DNA of 64,000 nucleotides from Trichobilharzia szidati (lineage: Eukaryota; Platyhelminthes; Trematoda; Strigeidida; Schistosomatidae), in NCBI GenBank assembly GCA_944472155.2, contig OX235271.1:95307256-95371255 (forward strand), in the 5' to 3' direction. Under the pieces are notes generated by a model. That model saw only the letters and a program-made list of their open reading frames with translations. It was not told where the DNA came from and did not search any database. Below, one piece after another: positions 11,241 to 21,454 of this stretch. Position 1 is the stretch's first letter, and every line of letters starts with the position of its first letter. The translations under genes were made by a program, and so were the position numbers.

Positions 11241-11275
11241 AGCTTTAGGAGGAGTTTGGACAGTCATGTGTAGCC

Positions 11276-11902
11276 AGCAGTAACAAACAATTCCTTCCAT
11301 TTTTAGTGGGATGTTTGGAGTTTTCACAAACATCGTATAACAACTTTATAAATATTTGTATTCCATTAGTTTTCTGTATCAAGCTTCTAGCTAACTGCTG
11401 AATTACTGTGAAATAACCGTCATGCTTTTGCTTATAAATAGGAAAATCAGTTTCGTTTAGTTCATAACTATAAAAGGATTAGCTGTTAATAAGAAGACAC
11501 ATTATTATCATTCTAGTGACTGAATTCTCCTAAATAGACACTATGAAATCATTAAAAGTCACAGACTTAAAACTCTTGAATGATGCACTTACATAATGGA
11601 GCATTGGTATATTCCAACAATGAAATGGATACATACTACAGCAGTCAGTTCATGAGCTTTAAATCACTAAAATGAAAATTATAATAAGTTCTGGGCATTT
11701 CGCTAATCAGTCTGCACTATATGATGATCAGAATTTTTGAACAAAACTAATAACTATCACTGTGTAGAGTATTTGGTGAGAACACAAAGTTTTGTCTGTA
11801 AACAGAAACAATTTTGTATATAACCTACTGTACCTATGGTACGATACCAATGGTACTTGTAACTCAAATGGTTTAACCCAGTGAAAAAAGTTGTCACTGA
11901 TG
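11276..11902. other. No recognisable feature
   Basis: AT-rich spacer between the LINE end and the LTR. No tRNA-like, ribozyme or RT signals seen. Confidence 0.5.
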
Positions 11903-12245
11903 TGTAACAACAGAAGACAAGGGCCAAGCAAAAGATCGTTTATTCAGGAAATTAAGAGATATTCATATATTTTTATGTATATTATTATTCGTTATTATCG
12001 TCAGAGAAACAGTGTCTTCTGATTGGTTGTTTTCTCGCTGAAATTTATTCTGTCATCTCTTTGTAGCCGTTTCTTTGAAGGTCAGACCGTTTATCTGCGA
12101 ATCATATCCGCCCACGCAAAGTCTGCTGTTATTGGTTGTTGAGTTGGTCTTTGTTCTTGTTTTTTCTCATGACCAAGATTTGGGACGTAAACATTGACGT
12201 AAATTGCTGTCTACCAATTCTGGCTAGCAGACAGCTCTCACCACA
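11903..12245 (+). repeat. LTR, about 343 bp
   Basis: Begins TGTAACAACAGAAGACAAGG and ends CAGCTCTCACCACA, i.e. TG...CA. It matches along its length the copy at 42477-43110 once an SINE in the latter is removed. Flanks are GATG (11899-11902) and GATA (12246-12249), a possible 4-bp duplication with one change. The sequence to the right (from GATATAGTGT) also recurs near 18777, so it could instead be a 5' LTR followed by internal sequence. The length is in the range of schistosome Gypsy LTRs. Confidence 0.7.
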
Positions 12246-12325
12246 GATATAGTGTCACTAGACTTGTGGAACATATCTTATTATGAACCTTAACCTAATC
12301 CTAATGAAGTACTTGTGGTACTTAT
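12246..12325 (+). repeat. Repeat shared with 18777-18845
   Basis: GATATAGTGT, then TTATGAACCTTAAC and TAAT..TA.TGAAGTACTTGT recur in the same order at 18777-18845. This is either the leader of the LTR element on its left or an independent repeat. Confidence 0.5.
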
Positions 12326-12574
12326 TTTGTAATTGTGTTTCTCAGTGACCAAATTCCAGGAAATCAGAGAACAACACAGAGAAGACAGAATTCAGGAATT
12401 TGTATTTGGCAGAATTATGCGTATTTTATAATTATAAGAAATATTAACAAACAACAGTGAATGTTCAATTAATGCATTAACAAAGGCTGTTAGTCCCCAC
12501 AGTACTCCTAAATCCACTTATATCTCTAAGCTTTAAACTCATTTTAGTGTTATGATTTATCAACGGTTAACAAG

Positions 12575-12805
12575 TGCGTCGGTGGCATAGAGGTTAGGAC
12601 GCTCGCCGACCATGCACATGGTCCGGGGTTTGAGTCCCGGCCGACGCACTCCTTTACCTCGCTGAGCCAGAAATAATGCTGGTGAAGAGGGAAGGTTGGG
12701 CATGAGGTTAGCAACCCCATCCTGTAAAATAAACATTGCTACGGAAACTTCAAGCCACTAGCTTGAAGCCCTACGTTCCACTGGGGAACGTGAAGGAAAG
12801 GAAAA
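12575..12805 (+). mobile_element. tRNA-Gly-like SINE (family S2), complete, with 10-bp TSD
   Basis: Flanked by perfect duplications GGTTAACAAG (12565-12574 and 12806-12815). The 5' 73 nt fold like a tRNA. The acceptor arms GCGTCGG and CCGACGC pair fully, the T arm is CCGGG/CCCGG, and pol III box A (TGGCATAGAGG) and box B (GGTTTGAGTCC) are present. The head most resembles tRNA-Gly. The body contains a second block (CTGAGCCAG...GGGAAGGTTGGGCATGAGG) and the 3' tail TTGAAGCCCTACGTTCCACT, shared with the RTE LINE 3' end. A pol III transcript mobilised in trans is the expected biology. Confidence 0.9.
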
Positions 12806-12829
12806 GGTTAACAAGCTTGAACCAAAGGG

Positions 12830-13925
12830 TGCGTGAAACATCCTGGGATGGTATATTAATAATAGAGTTCAGTTCCGAAAGAAGCAAGTATCAAATAATA
12901 GATAATTAACCAATCCGTATCAGGAAGAATAGGATAAAAACTGAATTACGGAGTGAGAGTGCTTAATGATGGTGAAATTCGACTTTAATCATAATAAACA
13001 TGGTATGATGAATGTCTGTAACACCAGAGCACGATCGTATTTTGTAAGAGAATTGTTCATTTGGCATAATGATGCACAGTGATGGTAGATTACGAAACAC
13101 TTACATTAGAACTCTAATTTATAAAATGTTATTCGTATTTTTTATTTTGTTTTCACTTCATACTTTCTTAACCGTTTAATAATGATCTTCATTTCTTCTC
13201 TTTGCAAATTAATCTGTCGCTCGGCCACTCAAGATACTTGCAGAAGACCTCACTAATATACCATATAGAAATTACTGTCAGAGTACAGACGACATATTCA
13301 GTTCCGTATTTTTACAGCATGAAGGTTTCTGTTTGCTTATTGGATGCTGATTTGATGAGAAGATAAATGTGCTTCACTTATCTGACATTTATCCAGTTTT
13401 ACGCACAGTGATGTGCTCCACCACTATTCACCTAAATAATATCCAATCTAACTTGTAGATAAAAATGAAATAACGAATGAGAAGATTTCATTTATTTTAA
13501 AAACACTAAAACATACTTCAACGATGAGTTTGTAGTCCCTGTTCTTTCTTCTCGCTTCTTAATGCTCCAAACTTTGCAGTTTATCCAATTGCAAAAACTT
13601 TAAAACTTATCAAACTGACGATTTGTTATTTTATGGTCAGACTATTCATTTCAAACATGGACTATAACACACGGCAATCCACTTCTTCCTGAAGTTTGCC
13701 TTAAGATCAGTGCATACACTAGGATAAGTACTTATCTTGTCTAATCACAATTCACTGTTCTCTATTTTACCGAATCCATAGAGCACAGAAAAGTTAGTGA
13801 TAGCATAATCAGTGTGGATTCGATCAGTAAAGACTAACCACAATTCAAATTGAAAAGTGTGAAAAATAACTGATTCATTCAGCTGAAGAGAGAATTGTAA
13901 GGATGCTTAAAAACTTAATACTCTG
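12830..13925. other. No gene; weak repeat core at about 13225-13275
   Basis: Mostly unrecognised AT-rich DNA. The segment CCACTCAAGATACTTGCAGA followed by AGACCTCACTA resembles 50246-50275 (CCACTCCTCAATATACTTACAGA), suggesting an old dispersed repeat of unknown type. Confidence 0.4.
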
Positions 13926-13929
13926 ATGT

Positions 13930-14285
13930 TCGCCAGTGACTGGCTTCAGGATGGAGTTCCTGGAGTTTTAGTAAGAAGTTGAGACCAGTAGCGTCCATCC
14001 CATCAAGAGTGAGGATAAATGCGCGCCAATTATATTGGCTTGTGGTCGCACCAAACATCACGAATTGGTAGAAGTTAGAATTCATGAGCCACTGAGGTGG
14101 GTCGCAGTGGCTGAGTGGTCTACAAGCTTGCCTTGCAATCGGAAGGTCCTGTGTTCGAAACCCGGTCGGTGCGTACTGTGATGAGTCCCAAAGTAGGACG
14201 AAATATCCATAAAGCACTCCCTGGTTTTCAATGGTTCTCTAAATGATATCACTCCATAGTCAAACTTGAAAAACAATCTAATCCC
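13930..14285 (+). mobile_element. S1 hammerhead SINE, single plus copy, decayed
   Basis: A long-form S1 copy. The 5' unit (CCAGTGACTGGC... GAATTGGTAGAAGTTAGAAT) is followed by the tRNA-like head (GCAGTGGCTGAGTGGTCTAC, box B GTTCGAAACCC) and a ribozyme region GTGATGA-GTCC-CAAAGTA-GGAC-GAAA at 14178-14203. The 3' half reads CTCCCTGGTTTTCAATGGTT. The core C3 is replaced by G and the GUC cleavage triplet has become ATC, so self-cleavage is not expected. Confidence 0.85.
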
Positions 14286-14289
14286 TGAA

Positions 14290-15285
14290 AATCAGCTATT
14301 AAAAACTAAATAACGAGTTCAGCATTTCCATATGCCGCTATCCGAAGTTCCAAAATTTTTCTCTGCCTTCATATAACACCAAAACTCTATAAATAACTCG
14401 CTAAATGTAGGCAAGCTGTACATACCAATGAGAACTGTATTTTAAGTAGTCAGTTCGTCTTAAAACAAGTAGTTCATGAATTTACTACAAATCTGGAACC
14501 TTCTTTGCGTCGATTAACTTCAAAAAGCAAGTATCTGGTTTTGAATCCTCGAAAAACTGAGTTTTATTTATGAAATTCAGCATACTATCTGCTGCTCACT
14601 TCCTGCTGAAGAAATCTTAACCACCAGTTGCCTGCTTTATGAACTCCTGTTTTATGTTCTAGCTTTATCGTCACCTGATAAGCTGGTGACAGTCAGTTCC
14701 TGTCATTTTGTCTGGAACAGACATCCATACGTCTAGTTTTGGGTACTGATTTCTCCATTCAACTTATACAGTTAAGCTTTTAGGTATATTAAATTAAATT
14801 GAGAAAATAAAATATTTAGTGTGATAGACACTGCAATAATAAATACGAATAATGAAGCATCTATAATGTTTGATTATAAAAACAAGGCGTGAAACATATT
14901 ACACTTAAATTTATCCATCTGAAATTTCACATTATACTAGTGGTTAACAAAAACATGCATAAACTGTGGGAACAGTTGTGAATTGTCTATAGAACAACTA
15001 ATATTTGCCAAATCAGTGCAAAATGCTGGGCCTCCGAGCAGACAAGGACTTTAACATCTCAGATAGTTTAATATCTCAGTACAAACCTAATGCAATTCTT
15101 ACGATTATCCACGATGAAGTGAGTACACAAACTGAAAAAATATGGACAATGTGAGTGGAATAACTGGAGAAAGAACTTTAAGCTTTAATTTTTAAAAATT
15201 ATAAAGAAGTGTCTATGACATATTCACTGGCTGAATTACTTTTCAGGATGATATAAAAGATCGTCAGAAAAAATTACTGACTACA
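14290..15285. other. No recognisable feature
   Basis: AT-rich, stop-dense in all frames; nothing matched to other parts of the window. Confidence 0.5.
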
Positions 15286-15286
15286 G

Positions 15287-15540
15287 GTGACGGACGACCT
15301 CTTGTTCGATAATAGGATAGTTTTATTAGCATCGTTTCCATCGCGCGCGTTAGATGTTGATTCGATGATTAAAGATTCAATGGTTAATCCTTCACTCTAC
15401 TTAAATATACTGCCCTTTTGGGACTGTTGCTCATTTCTACTGTATAGTGTGATTGTGTTAGTGAGTGTAATACAGCAGCGATGGTTCTTCTCTCTTTTCG
15501 AACACATCACTGTACAGTTAGCTAAACTATAATGTTCACA
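15287..15540 (-). pseudogene. PLE-A-like GIY-YIG tail remnant (antisense to the plus strand)
   Basis: The plus-strand frame contains VDSMIKDSMVNPSLYL. This parallels VDSMNKDSVINPSLHL, which is the antisense of the PLE-A C-terminus at 49470-49724. On the minus strand an HNHTI motif is preserved, as in PLE-A. It is therefore a diverged PLE-A C-terminal fragment on the minus strand. Low similarity elsewhere keeps confidence modest. Confidence 0.5.
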
Positions 15541-15764
15541 TAAGGTGCGCAAGTGGAACAACAGTGGAATGCTCGTTAATCACACTGAAAATTGACATTA
15601 TTGCAAATTTCAAAATACAAACTCACTTAAGGCCGCTTCCAAATAAAGTGTGACAAAGATATTTCAATTTCCTGAATACAAGTCCTTTTATTCTGTAGTG
15701 CTTAAATGTTCATCTCTTTTTGATTGTATTCATTGTAAATCCACCGTACAAACAATTCTGAAGA

Positions 15765-16355
15765 ATGCCATCTTCTGAAATCTGTCCTCTCCATATTGTT
15801 CTTTGGTTTACTGACACTCGACCATTACACATTACGATTGCAGATAAGTACTACATTTTTACATCACTACGGAAGCAAATAACATCGGAATCTTTCCTAT
15901 CAGAGATCTGCCACGGGAAATCACAGATTATCTTGAATACTTTGGGGGAAGGTGTTTGTCTAAGGCTGTTAGAGATGACAGCACTTACTAAATTATATAG
16001 TGTACTGAACACTCATACATTTCCAAACAGGCTAAATTTTCCACCATACGCGAAATTTCCACGATTTCCAACAGATCATTTCCATATCAATTCTTTTGAA
16101 ATACAAGAAAGGGTGCAGTTCAATGTGCGTGATCCTAATCAAAGATCAGAAACTTCATTCTTCAACTATAGATGCAAGCTTCAAAATGTAATTGTGAGAA
16201 ACAGGTCCTCATGCAACTACGTGACTTCCAAAACTGGAGAAGTAGTTTGTCCAAACACCTTCGTGCATCTTCCAGACTTATATACTACATATGAGGATTT
16301 CCTCAGTGAATATCGTCTTTACAGTACACCACAGGTCGATGTAGTGCTGTTCTAA
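15765..16355 (+). pseudogene. Gag-like frame of a third Gypsy-type remnant
   Basis: A 196-codon frame, one of the longest in the window. FEIQERVQFNVRDPNQRSET resembles the capsid segment 'I.ER.KFN.R....ET' of schistosome Gypsy Gag proteins. It lies directly upstream of a CCHC zinc knuckle and a protease remnant, which supports Gag. The N-terminus (MPSSEICPLHIV) is not recognisable, and the C-terminus ends before the knuckle, implying a frameshift. A non-transposon origin cannot be excluded from the frame alone. Confidence 0.5.
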
Positions 16356-16442
16356 GTTCACAGTACAGGTGTTCATAATACGAAATCCAAAATGTTATCC
16401 ACTTATGTTGGATTCTGCAAAAAATCTAATAGTATCTAATCG

Positions 16443-16550
16443 TGTTTTTTTTGTGGCAAAATTCTTTTACTAAACAGGTGTCATTTTCGAAATGTTAAAT
16501 GTCATAAATGTGGTTAGACTGAACACATAAAGTCCGTTTGCAGAAGTTTA
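16443..16550 (+). pseudogene. Nucleocapsid zinc knuckle with internal stop
   Basis: Reads CFFCGK..., then CHFRNVKCHKCG, a TAG stop, then TEHIKSVCRS. The Cys-Cys-His-Cys spacing (C-x2-C-x4-H-x4-C) is that of a retroviral-type knuckle, preceded by a second Cys-rich segment. The stop lies inside the knuckle where Lys would be typical. This binds element RNA in a live Gag. Confidence 0.75.
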
Positions 16551-16634
16551 ACTTATTTGAGTACCGCCACTTGTCTGGTAAAGTGGAGTCGTTATCGCTC
16601 TCAACACTGCACAATTCTCATTCTCAACTAATGA

Positions 16635-16905
16635 GAACTGTTGCTACAGGTTTAGGCAGGTTCCACTCCTTTATTATTATTATTACTGAAATCATTGAGC
16701 CTATAATATCGAAGAAGGACTTACTATTACTCATTAAGGATGTACAGGTAAATCCAACTACCTAAGATATCACTAGTTATAAGTTTCCTCTTAATGGTAC
16801 TGTTGATATTCCTTTGAAATCAGAAAGTGATAGCCTCGTAAATATTCCCTTTCTGGTTGATGAATGTAGTCCATCCTTATTTGGATTAAAAGCTCTTTAA
16901 TTACT
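16635..16905 (+). pseudogene. Aspartic protease remnant with destroyed active site
   Basis: A reading frame gives RFHSFIIIITEIIEPIISKKD, then IKDVQVNPTT, a stop, and IPLKSESDSLVNIPFLVDEC and PSLFGLKAL. The order, beta-strand pattern and 'P.LFGL..L' end fit the aspartic protease of schistosome Gypsy elements. The usual I-I-D-T-G position reads I-I-I-T-E, partly through an ATT run (16672-16685) that may have expanded. Catalysis is impossible. Confidence 0.65.
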
Positions 16906-17023
16906 GGACGTTCAAATATGATTTTTCATTAGCTCATTGAACAGTTCTTTGCCCAGAGAATAAGTTTTGCGTCTTAGTGATCGTGTCATTCTGAAGCGCC
17001 AAGAACGTTAATATATAACTTAA

Positions 17024-17690
17024 CTACTGAGACATTTTGAACGACAACTTCATGAGATACAAGGTAATGTTCATGTTCTTAACAGTAAATGTGACATGCT
17101 TGTTAAAGAAATGTCACAGGTTAAATTCAGTTTACCAGAAGCAAACAAACGTTTATCTGAAGCAGCAGGGTAGAAAGAAAACTGTGTATAACATGCATCA
17201 CCAGTCGTTGAATGTACACATTCATCCACTTGCCAGTGGGATCAGAAACTGGATGCTGAACATCGTAAGACTATTCAAAACTTATATCTTATGACTACAG
17301 ATAGGCATTTATTAGGCAAACAAATGCTTACCTTAACTAGTGAGAAAGCTTTTTTACTTCAATGTTCACAGGATAATAAACGTGAATCAAAAACAATTAA
17401 ACAGAGTGAATATTCGCTCGAACAACGTACTGAAGGCCTAACAAAATCTGTTGTGGACACAGAATGTAAAGTAGATAAACAGTCGTTGTGTCAGCTGAAG
17501 ACGACAGAGGAGGGCAAGATAAAATGAAGGTGTGCTGCTGAACCCATATGTTCCACTCAGAACCTAGAGAAGTAATAGTAACAATAACCGAGAAGCTGAA
17601 CTCCCTTAAAAATGACTGCGCAAATAGTGATCAGGCCCTCAAACGGACAGGAGGTTCCTAATGAACATACGGATACACATTTGATTATTT
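17024..17690 (+). pseudogene. Broken coiled-coil coding stretch of unknown origin
   Basis: One frame runs from 17024 to 17527 with only two stops (near 17171 and 17189), followed by further coding-like sequence to about 17690 after a shift. It reads LLRHFERQLHEIQGNVHVL, MSQVKFSLPEANKRLSEAAG, then LDAEHRKTIQNL, LTLTSEKAFLLQC, EQRTEGLTKSVVD and later EKLNSLKNDCANSDQAL. The charged heptad pattern is that of a long coiled coil and is unlike any retroelement domain. No introns are seen across about 650 bp, so it may be a retrocopy or a captured exon of a host gene. I cannot name the parent. Confidence 0.55.
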
Positions 17691-17917
17691 GAAATTCTCC
17701 TGCTTCTTTGTAATTATTTGCCATAACCACACAACACAAATAATTCTATCGAATACGAATTTATTATTTTTATCCTCTCCATACTGATCTTTGATTTACT
17801 GATATTTGGCTTTTGCAGTTTACAGCTATAAAATTAGTATTAAAATACATACCCTCTTATCAGTCTGTTAAGTGAACCTAAAATAGGGCCAAAGACAGTT
17901 ATAAAAAAAATAAATAA

Positions 17918-18223
17918 ACATTCCTTGAACCTCTGATTCTCATAATAAAAGTTTCAACTTCCGGTGTATCTATAAAGTGTAGAACTGATTCGTACGCTGC
18001 TGAACTAAAGCTGATTTTCCCTGAAAATTCACTAAGGAAATCTGTAATATGTAACGGTCAGAAAAATAAATTAAAAACTAATGACTTTCTTTGTGTACAT
18101 CGTTTGACAGGATCCACAAGTTTAAGTAGAAAAAATCTTGTGTTTAGCCTAACAGATGCTAGTGGTGTAACCCCCAACCAAACTTTCACATCCAGAAAGC
18201 TTGCTTACTTGGTAATTCTAGTG
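17918..18223 (+). other. 102-codon stop-free run without a start codon
   Basis: An open run from an upstream TAA to a TAA at 18224, containing AELKLIFPENSLRKSVICNG and RLTGSTSLSRKNLVFSLTDA. The amino-acid mix looks more protein-like than most frames here, but there is no ATG. I see no convincing splice sites and recognise no domain. It may belong to the neighbouring broken coding region or be chance. Confidence 0.25.
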
Positions 18224-18229
18224 TAAAGG

Positions 18230-19550
18230 TTAACAGACAAGAGGGACGGTTCACTTCACCAACAAATTTCCGTAATAAACTGAAAGTTTAAATTAAGTTT
18301 AGATGCAATTTCTTCTTGCGAAAAATAATTACAAAGCTGTAGACCGGAACAAATGTAAAATGCTTGCCATACTTTTCTTAAACTGCTGCTATTTGAAAGC
18401 ATATAATAGATGGCAAATCATTCCTTAGTGGTTTGGTAGATTCTGCGGAAAGGTAACTTTTTAGAAACTTCATACATTTATTCTCCTTTATGAACAATTT
18501 TAACATTAATTGCAAGAATGCTAAAATTGTTCTGTACATAAACTCAATAATTTCTCTAGGCTGTACGCAGCTGATGGGAAGCCACCAAAATAAATGACAG
18601 TAGCATCTTATTCTGCACAAATTGTTGTTCTTACTTTATTCACATTTCTTATGGAATTAATTGCAAACAGGTCCAGATGCATCTGACCATCAGCCCAGTT
18701 TTATGCTCCATCGGTCTAGGTAGACGAGTGTCTTAAATAGTTCAGCTCTGTGAAAATTATACCCACTGATATAGTGTAAATAGAATTGTGAAACAGACGT
18801 TGTTATGAACCTTAACTTAATTCTAGCAAGGTACTTGTAAATACAACCATATCTTCAAGCTTTTTAACTTTTCTTATTAACGTGATGATTTACCATAACA
18901 AAACATGGTTTATATTGACTAATCCTGATTCATATAGATAAACTGGTCATGACTTCACACTAGTGATCACTGTCTGATAGACAGCATAAGTGGTATAGGC
19001 AGAAGATATGTAGAAATGTTCAGTCAACACTTTCCAATGTCACCTAGCTTACTCCTGATCAATTATGAATACTTATGACCATCAGTCATTTAGAAATGCT
19101 TATTTCAGTCAATACTTATAGTGCTTCGTCGCTTCATCTCATTTTGTCAGTTGTATTAAGATTCTGAATTTGAGAATGGAGGCTGTATAACATATCCTGT
19201 ATCCTCATACTTGAAGGTAGGACATTTGTCATTTGTATGCAGAATATTAATAAATAACTTTCTGGAAGAAGTTCATATATACTTTTCTTTCCAACAATGC
19301 ATTATAAAACTTTAATTTGAACCATTCAAACATGTCTTTATTAATAGTAATAACGGCCTTACTCCAGAAAGTGTGTTTTATACTATGTGGAATTTCCAGC
19401 ATATGGTACAATATTGCATCTAATTTTTGCTTTACATTTACATAGTAATTTAATTGAATTTTAGATTTTCCCGTCGACTGATTGGACCGAAGTGCTCGGT
19501 CTCAGGTTGACATGTCGGCTTCTTGTGTAGATGCTTCGACAGTGTCTGGG
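18230..19550. other. Unassigned, with repeat fragment at 18777-18845
   Basis: Apart from the segment GATATAGTGT...TTATGAACCTTAAC at 18777-18845, which matches 12246-12325, nothing is recognised. An 80-codon minus frame (18378-18620) has no motif. Confidence 0.45.
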
Positions 19551-19557
19551 CATTTAA

Positions 19558-19878
19558 TTAGAATTTAATTTGATTTGTGGATGGTGACTAGCAGTGGAAT
19601 CCAGGATGCGCATTTCGTCCTATTTGAGACTCGTCACTGCATGTACCTGCATTTCCCAGTGAGTGATGGTGTTTCCACTGAAGCTCAAACCCAGTGCCCA
19701 TAGTTTCAAACACCAAAGCATTATCCACTAGACCACTGCACTGGGTTCGAGCCTCCGTGTGAACATCATCACTCGCTGGGAAATGCAGGTACATCCAGAT
19801 GGCGAGTCCCGAATAGAACGAAATGTTCATCCAGTATTCCACTGCTAGTCACCATCCGCAAATCAAATTAAATTCTAA
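19558..19878. mobile_element. Head-to-head inverted dimer of an Sm-alpha-like hammerhead SINE
   Basis: Arms 19558-19696 and 19738-19878 are imperfect reverse complements, with about 41 nt of unpaired head between them. The minus-strand copy has a tRNA-like head (CAGTGGTCTAGTGGATAATG, box B GGGTTTGAGC). It then has the hammerhead region GTGACGA-GTCTCAAATAGGAC-GAAAT-GCGCATC-CTGGATTCCACTGC. The plus copy is 5'-truncated near box B and reads ATGGCGA-GTCCCGAATAGAAC-GAAAT-GTTCATC-CAGTATTCCACTGC. The pattern CCAG-CTGATGA-GTCC...GGAC-GAAA...CTGGATTCCACTGC is that of the Schistosoma Sm-alpha ribozyme. Both cores carry substitutions at invariant positions. Confidence 0.9.
19612..19637 (-). ncRNA. Degenerate hammerhead core (minus copy)
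   Basis: On the minus strand: GTGACGA (19637-19631) where CUGANGA is needed, stem II GTCTCAAATAGGAC (19630-19617), then GAAAT (19616-19612). A palindromic ATGCGCAT stem III and the triplet ATC follow. A missing C before TGACGA and U to C at a core site predict loss of cleavage. Confidence 0.75.
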
Positions 19879-20867
19879 TTTACATAGTAAGTTGGGAAAA
19901 TAATCAGCAGGACATTTCCATTGATAATAATGTCAATAGAGAATATGAATGAAAACTTAAAATTAAAAGTTAATAGAAATACTGAGAACAATATGTTGAT
20001 GACATACAAAAACTAGCTAAATTCCATTGGATTTAGTAGTACGCGTGTTGAAAATGAGTTCTCCGGCTGACACTGTTTACATGACTAATCATAAAGTATG
20101 TGAATCCCAACTGCATCTCGTCGAGCAAAAATATCCTAATATTGATAAATGAGAGTTTATTGTATTATAAATGACAACAACTGAGAAGATAACTCATTTA
20201 TTCCCTACAGAATCTATTTCACACGCTTCTGATGATTTCAATACTCATTGCGACATTGGCTATGGTAACAACGGACTTTCACTTTATTACGAAAAACTAT
20301 TTAGTCTACTTGTCAAATTGTCAGTAGTTAAAATTTTAACTCAAATAAAAGTTTCAAGTGTCTAAATGTACGTTAGACATAGGATTGTTAGGTCATACTG
20401 TCACCTGATAAACTTACACTTCCCCCTTATTTTCAATAAAAACCCCATTTCTCTACGAAAATTGCTCATATTTCACGAAAATTATATGGTATTTGATTTC
20501 GATTTACTTGATTAGAATATTTTTTATCACGAGGCGAGGAAGTAGACAGACCTAACCCTCATTAGGTGTCGACAAGGGTGAAATGTCTGTTTAGAGCTCT
20601 GTATTTTTAGTGGAATTTCTACTTAGGTTAAAAATTTCGTCTTAAAACTGATCAAATTCTCATACATAATAATCATAATAGTTTTATTCCAAACAATAAT
20701 AATTATACAGAATGGAATTGTTAGCATTGGACGTATTGCAACAATTTACATCCTCTTACACACATATAAATAAATAAATTAGTAAAAAAATCGTACAACT
20801 GCAAAAACAGAAGTTAACAGAATAATAATATATATAATAATAATGGTGGTAATAACTTGATGTTTAT

Positions 20868-21335
20868 TCACAGATTATAAAGTAAGTTTACCATCTCCTT
20901 TCTGGCATTTGTCTCTTTAAACAAAACCCGTGCTAAATATGGTCTGGTTGACCTCTGGTATTCAGCCGTACGAACATAAATTCTTAAGAAATTTCTCCTG
21001 GTTTCACCCCGAGCAAGATCTGGAGAAAGTTGTGAATAAAGAGGATGTTCAGTATCCGACAAAATGACTTTGGCTAGTTGCTTGCAAGAATTAAAATGCT
21101 TGTCAACAACAATATCAGTTAGCTGAGTCAAAGGCATACCAAGAACCCTGACTAAAACCTTCAAATTCCTACGTAGCATAACGTACTCCTTATTGAGAAG
21201 CTCAGGGAAGAATAAGGGAGAACAATAAAGAAGAGCGAATTTAAACAAAGCAATAAGAAGACATAATTTGTCTAAGTCGTGTAATGTATTTGCGCAACAC
21301 ATTTCGGACAATCGGATCACACACAGACTTGTCAT
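20868..21335 (-). pseudogene. C-terminal part of a minus-strand LINE reverse transcriptase ORF
   Basis: A 155-codon frame with LIALFKFALLYCSPLFFPELLNKE (the post-RT 'ILYCSP' segment), LRRNLKVLVRVLGMPLTQL and a basic tail ending VNLLYNL. This is the typical region downstream of the RT palm in schistosome LINEs. Its RT palm lies at 22930-23420 on the same strand. The two are separated by a PLE. A 3' run of AATAAT units follows at 20820-20845, fitting a LINE 3' end. Confidence 0.65.
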
Positions 21336-21440
21336 AGGAATATATATGAAATTAAGAAACAGTTAAGAGGTGAGAAAATTGAACTTGGGTGAAGTCAAAA
21401 GGGCATCCTGAAGGTCAAAATAGCAGATATCTGTATTGAA
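21255..21440. repeat. Left arm of an inverted repeat flanking PLE-B
   Basis: The reverse complement of this segment reappears to the right of PLE-B as 22470-22530 plus 22805-22905, the two parts separated by an S1 SINE. Shared landmarks are TTTCCTCACCTCTTAACTGT, TATATTCCTATGACAAGTC and TGATCCGATTGTCCGAAATG. It overlaps the LINE frame on its left, so either the LINE or the PLE terminus was duplicated in inverse order. Confidence 0.7.
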
Positions 21441-21454
21441 AGTTTATCGGAAAA

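Larger units (their letters stand above)
8800..11275 (+). mobile_element. CR1-like non-LTR retrotransposon (LINE), decayed
   Basis: A plus-strand LINE with an ORF1-like start, a pre-RT linker, a reverse transcriptase and the typical C-terminal tail. It is riddled with stops and frameshifts. The last codons (SVKSFRR) are interrupted at 10936-11240 by a PLE-derived inverted dimer, and the tail resumes at 11241. The WN.LP.V...SV.SF tail and the SWKT...HEAQ.G.RRG block are characteristic of the CR1/Jockey side of LINEs. The strong similarity to schistosome SR1/Perere-type elements is by recollection of motif patterns only. Confidence 0.8.

Noticed and set aside
12575..12650. Possible functional tRNA-Gly gene (full acceptor pairing, boxes A and B)
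   Set aside because: It is the 5' part of a 231-bp unit with a perfect 10-bp TSD, and the same unit recurs at 47590 and 56416. The anticodon arm is not a normal 5+7+5 stem-loop. It is a SINE head.
15765..16355. The 196-codon frame as an intact host gene
   Set aside because: Capsid-like segment, a CCHC knuckle and a protease remnant follow in order, so a Gypsy gag is the better explanation, though not certain.
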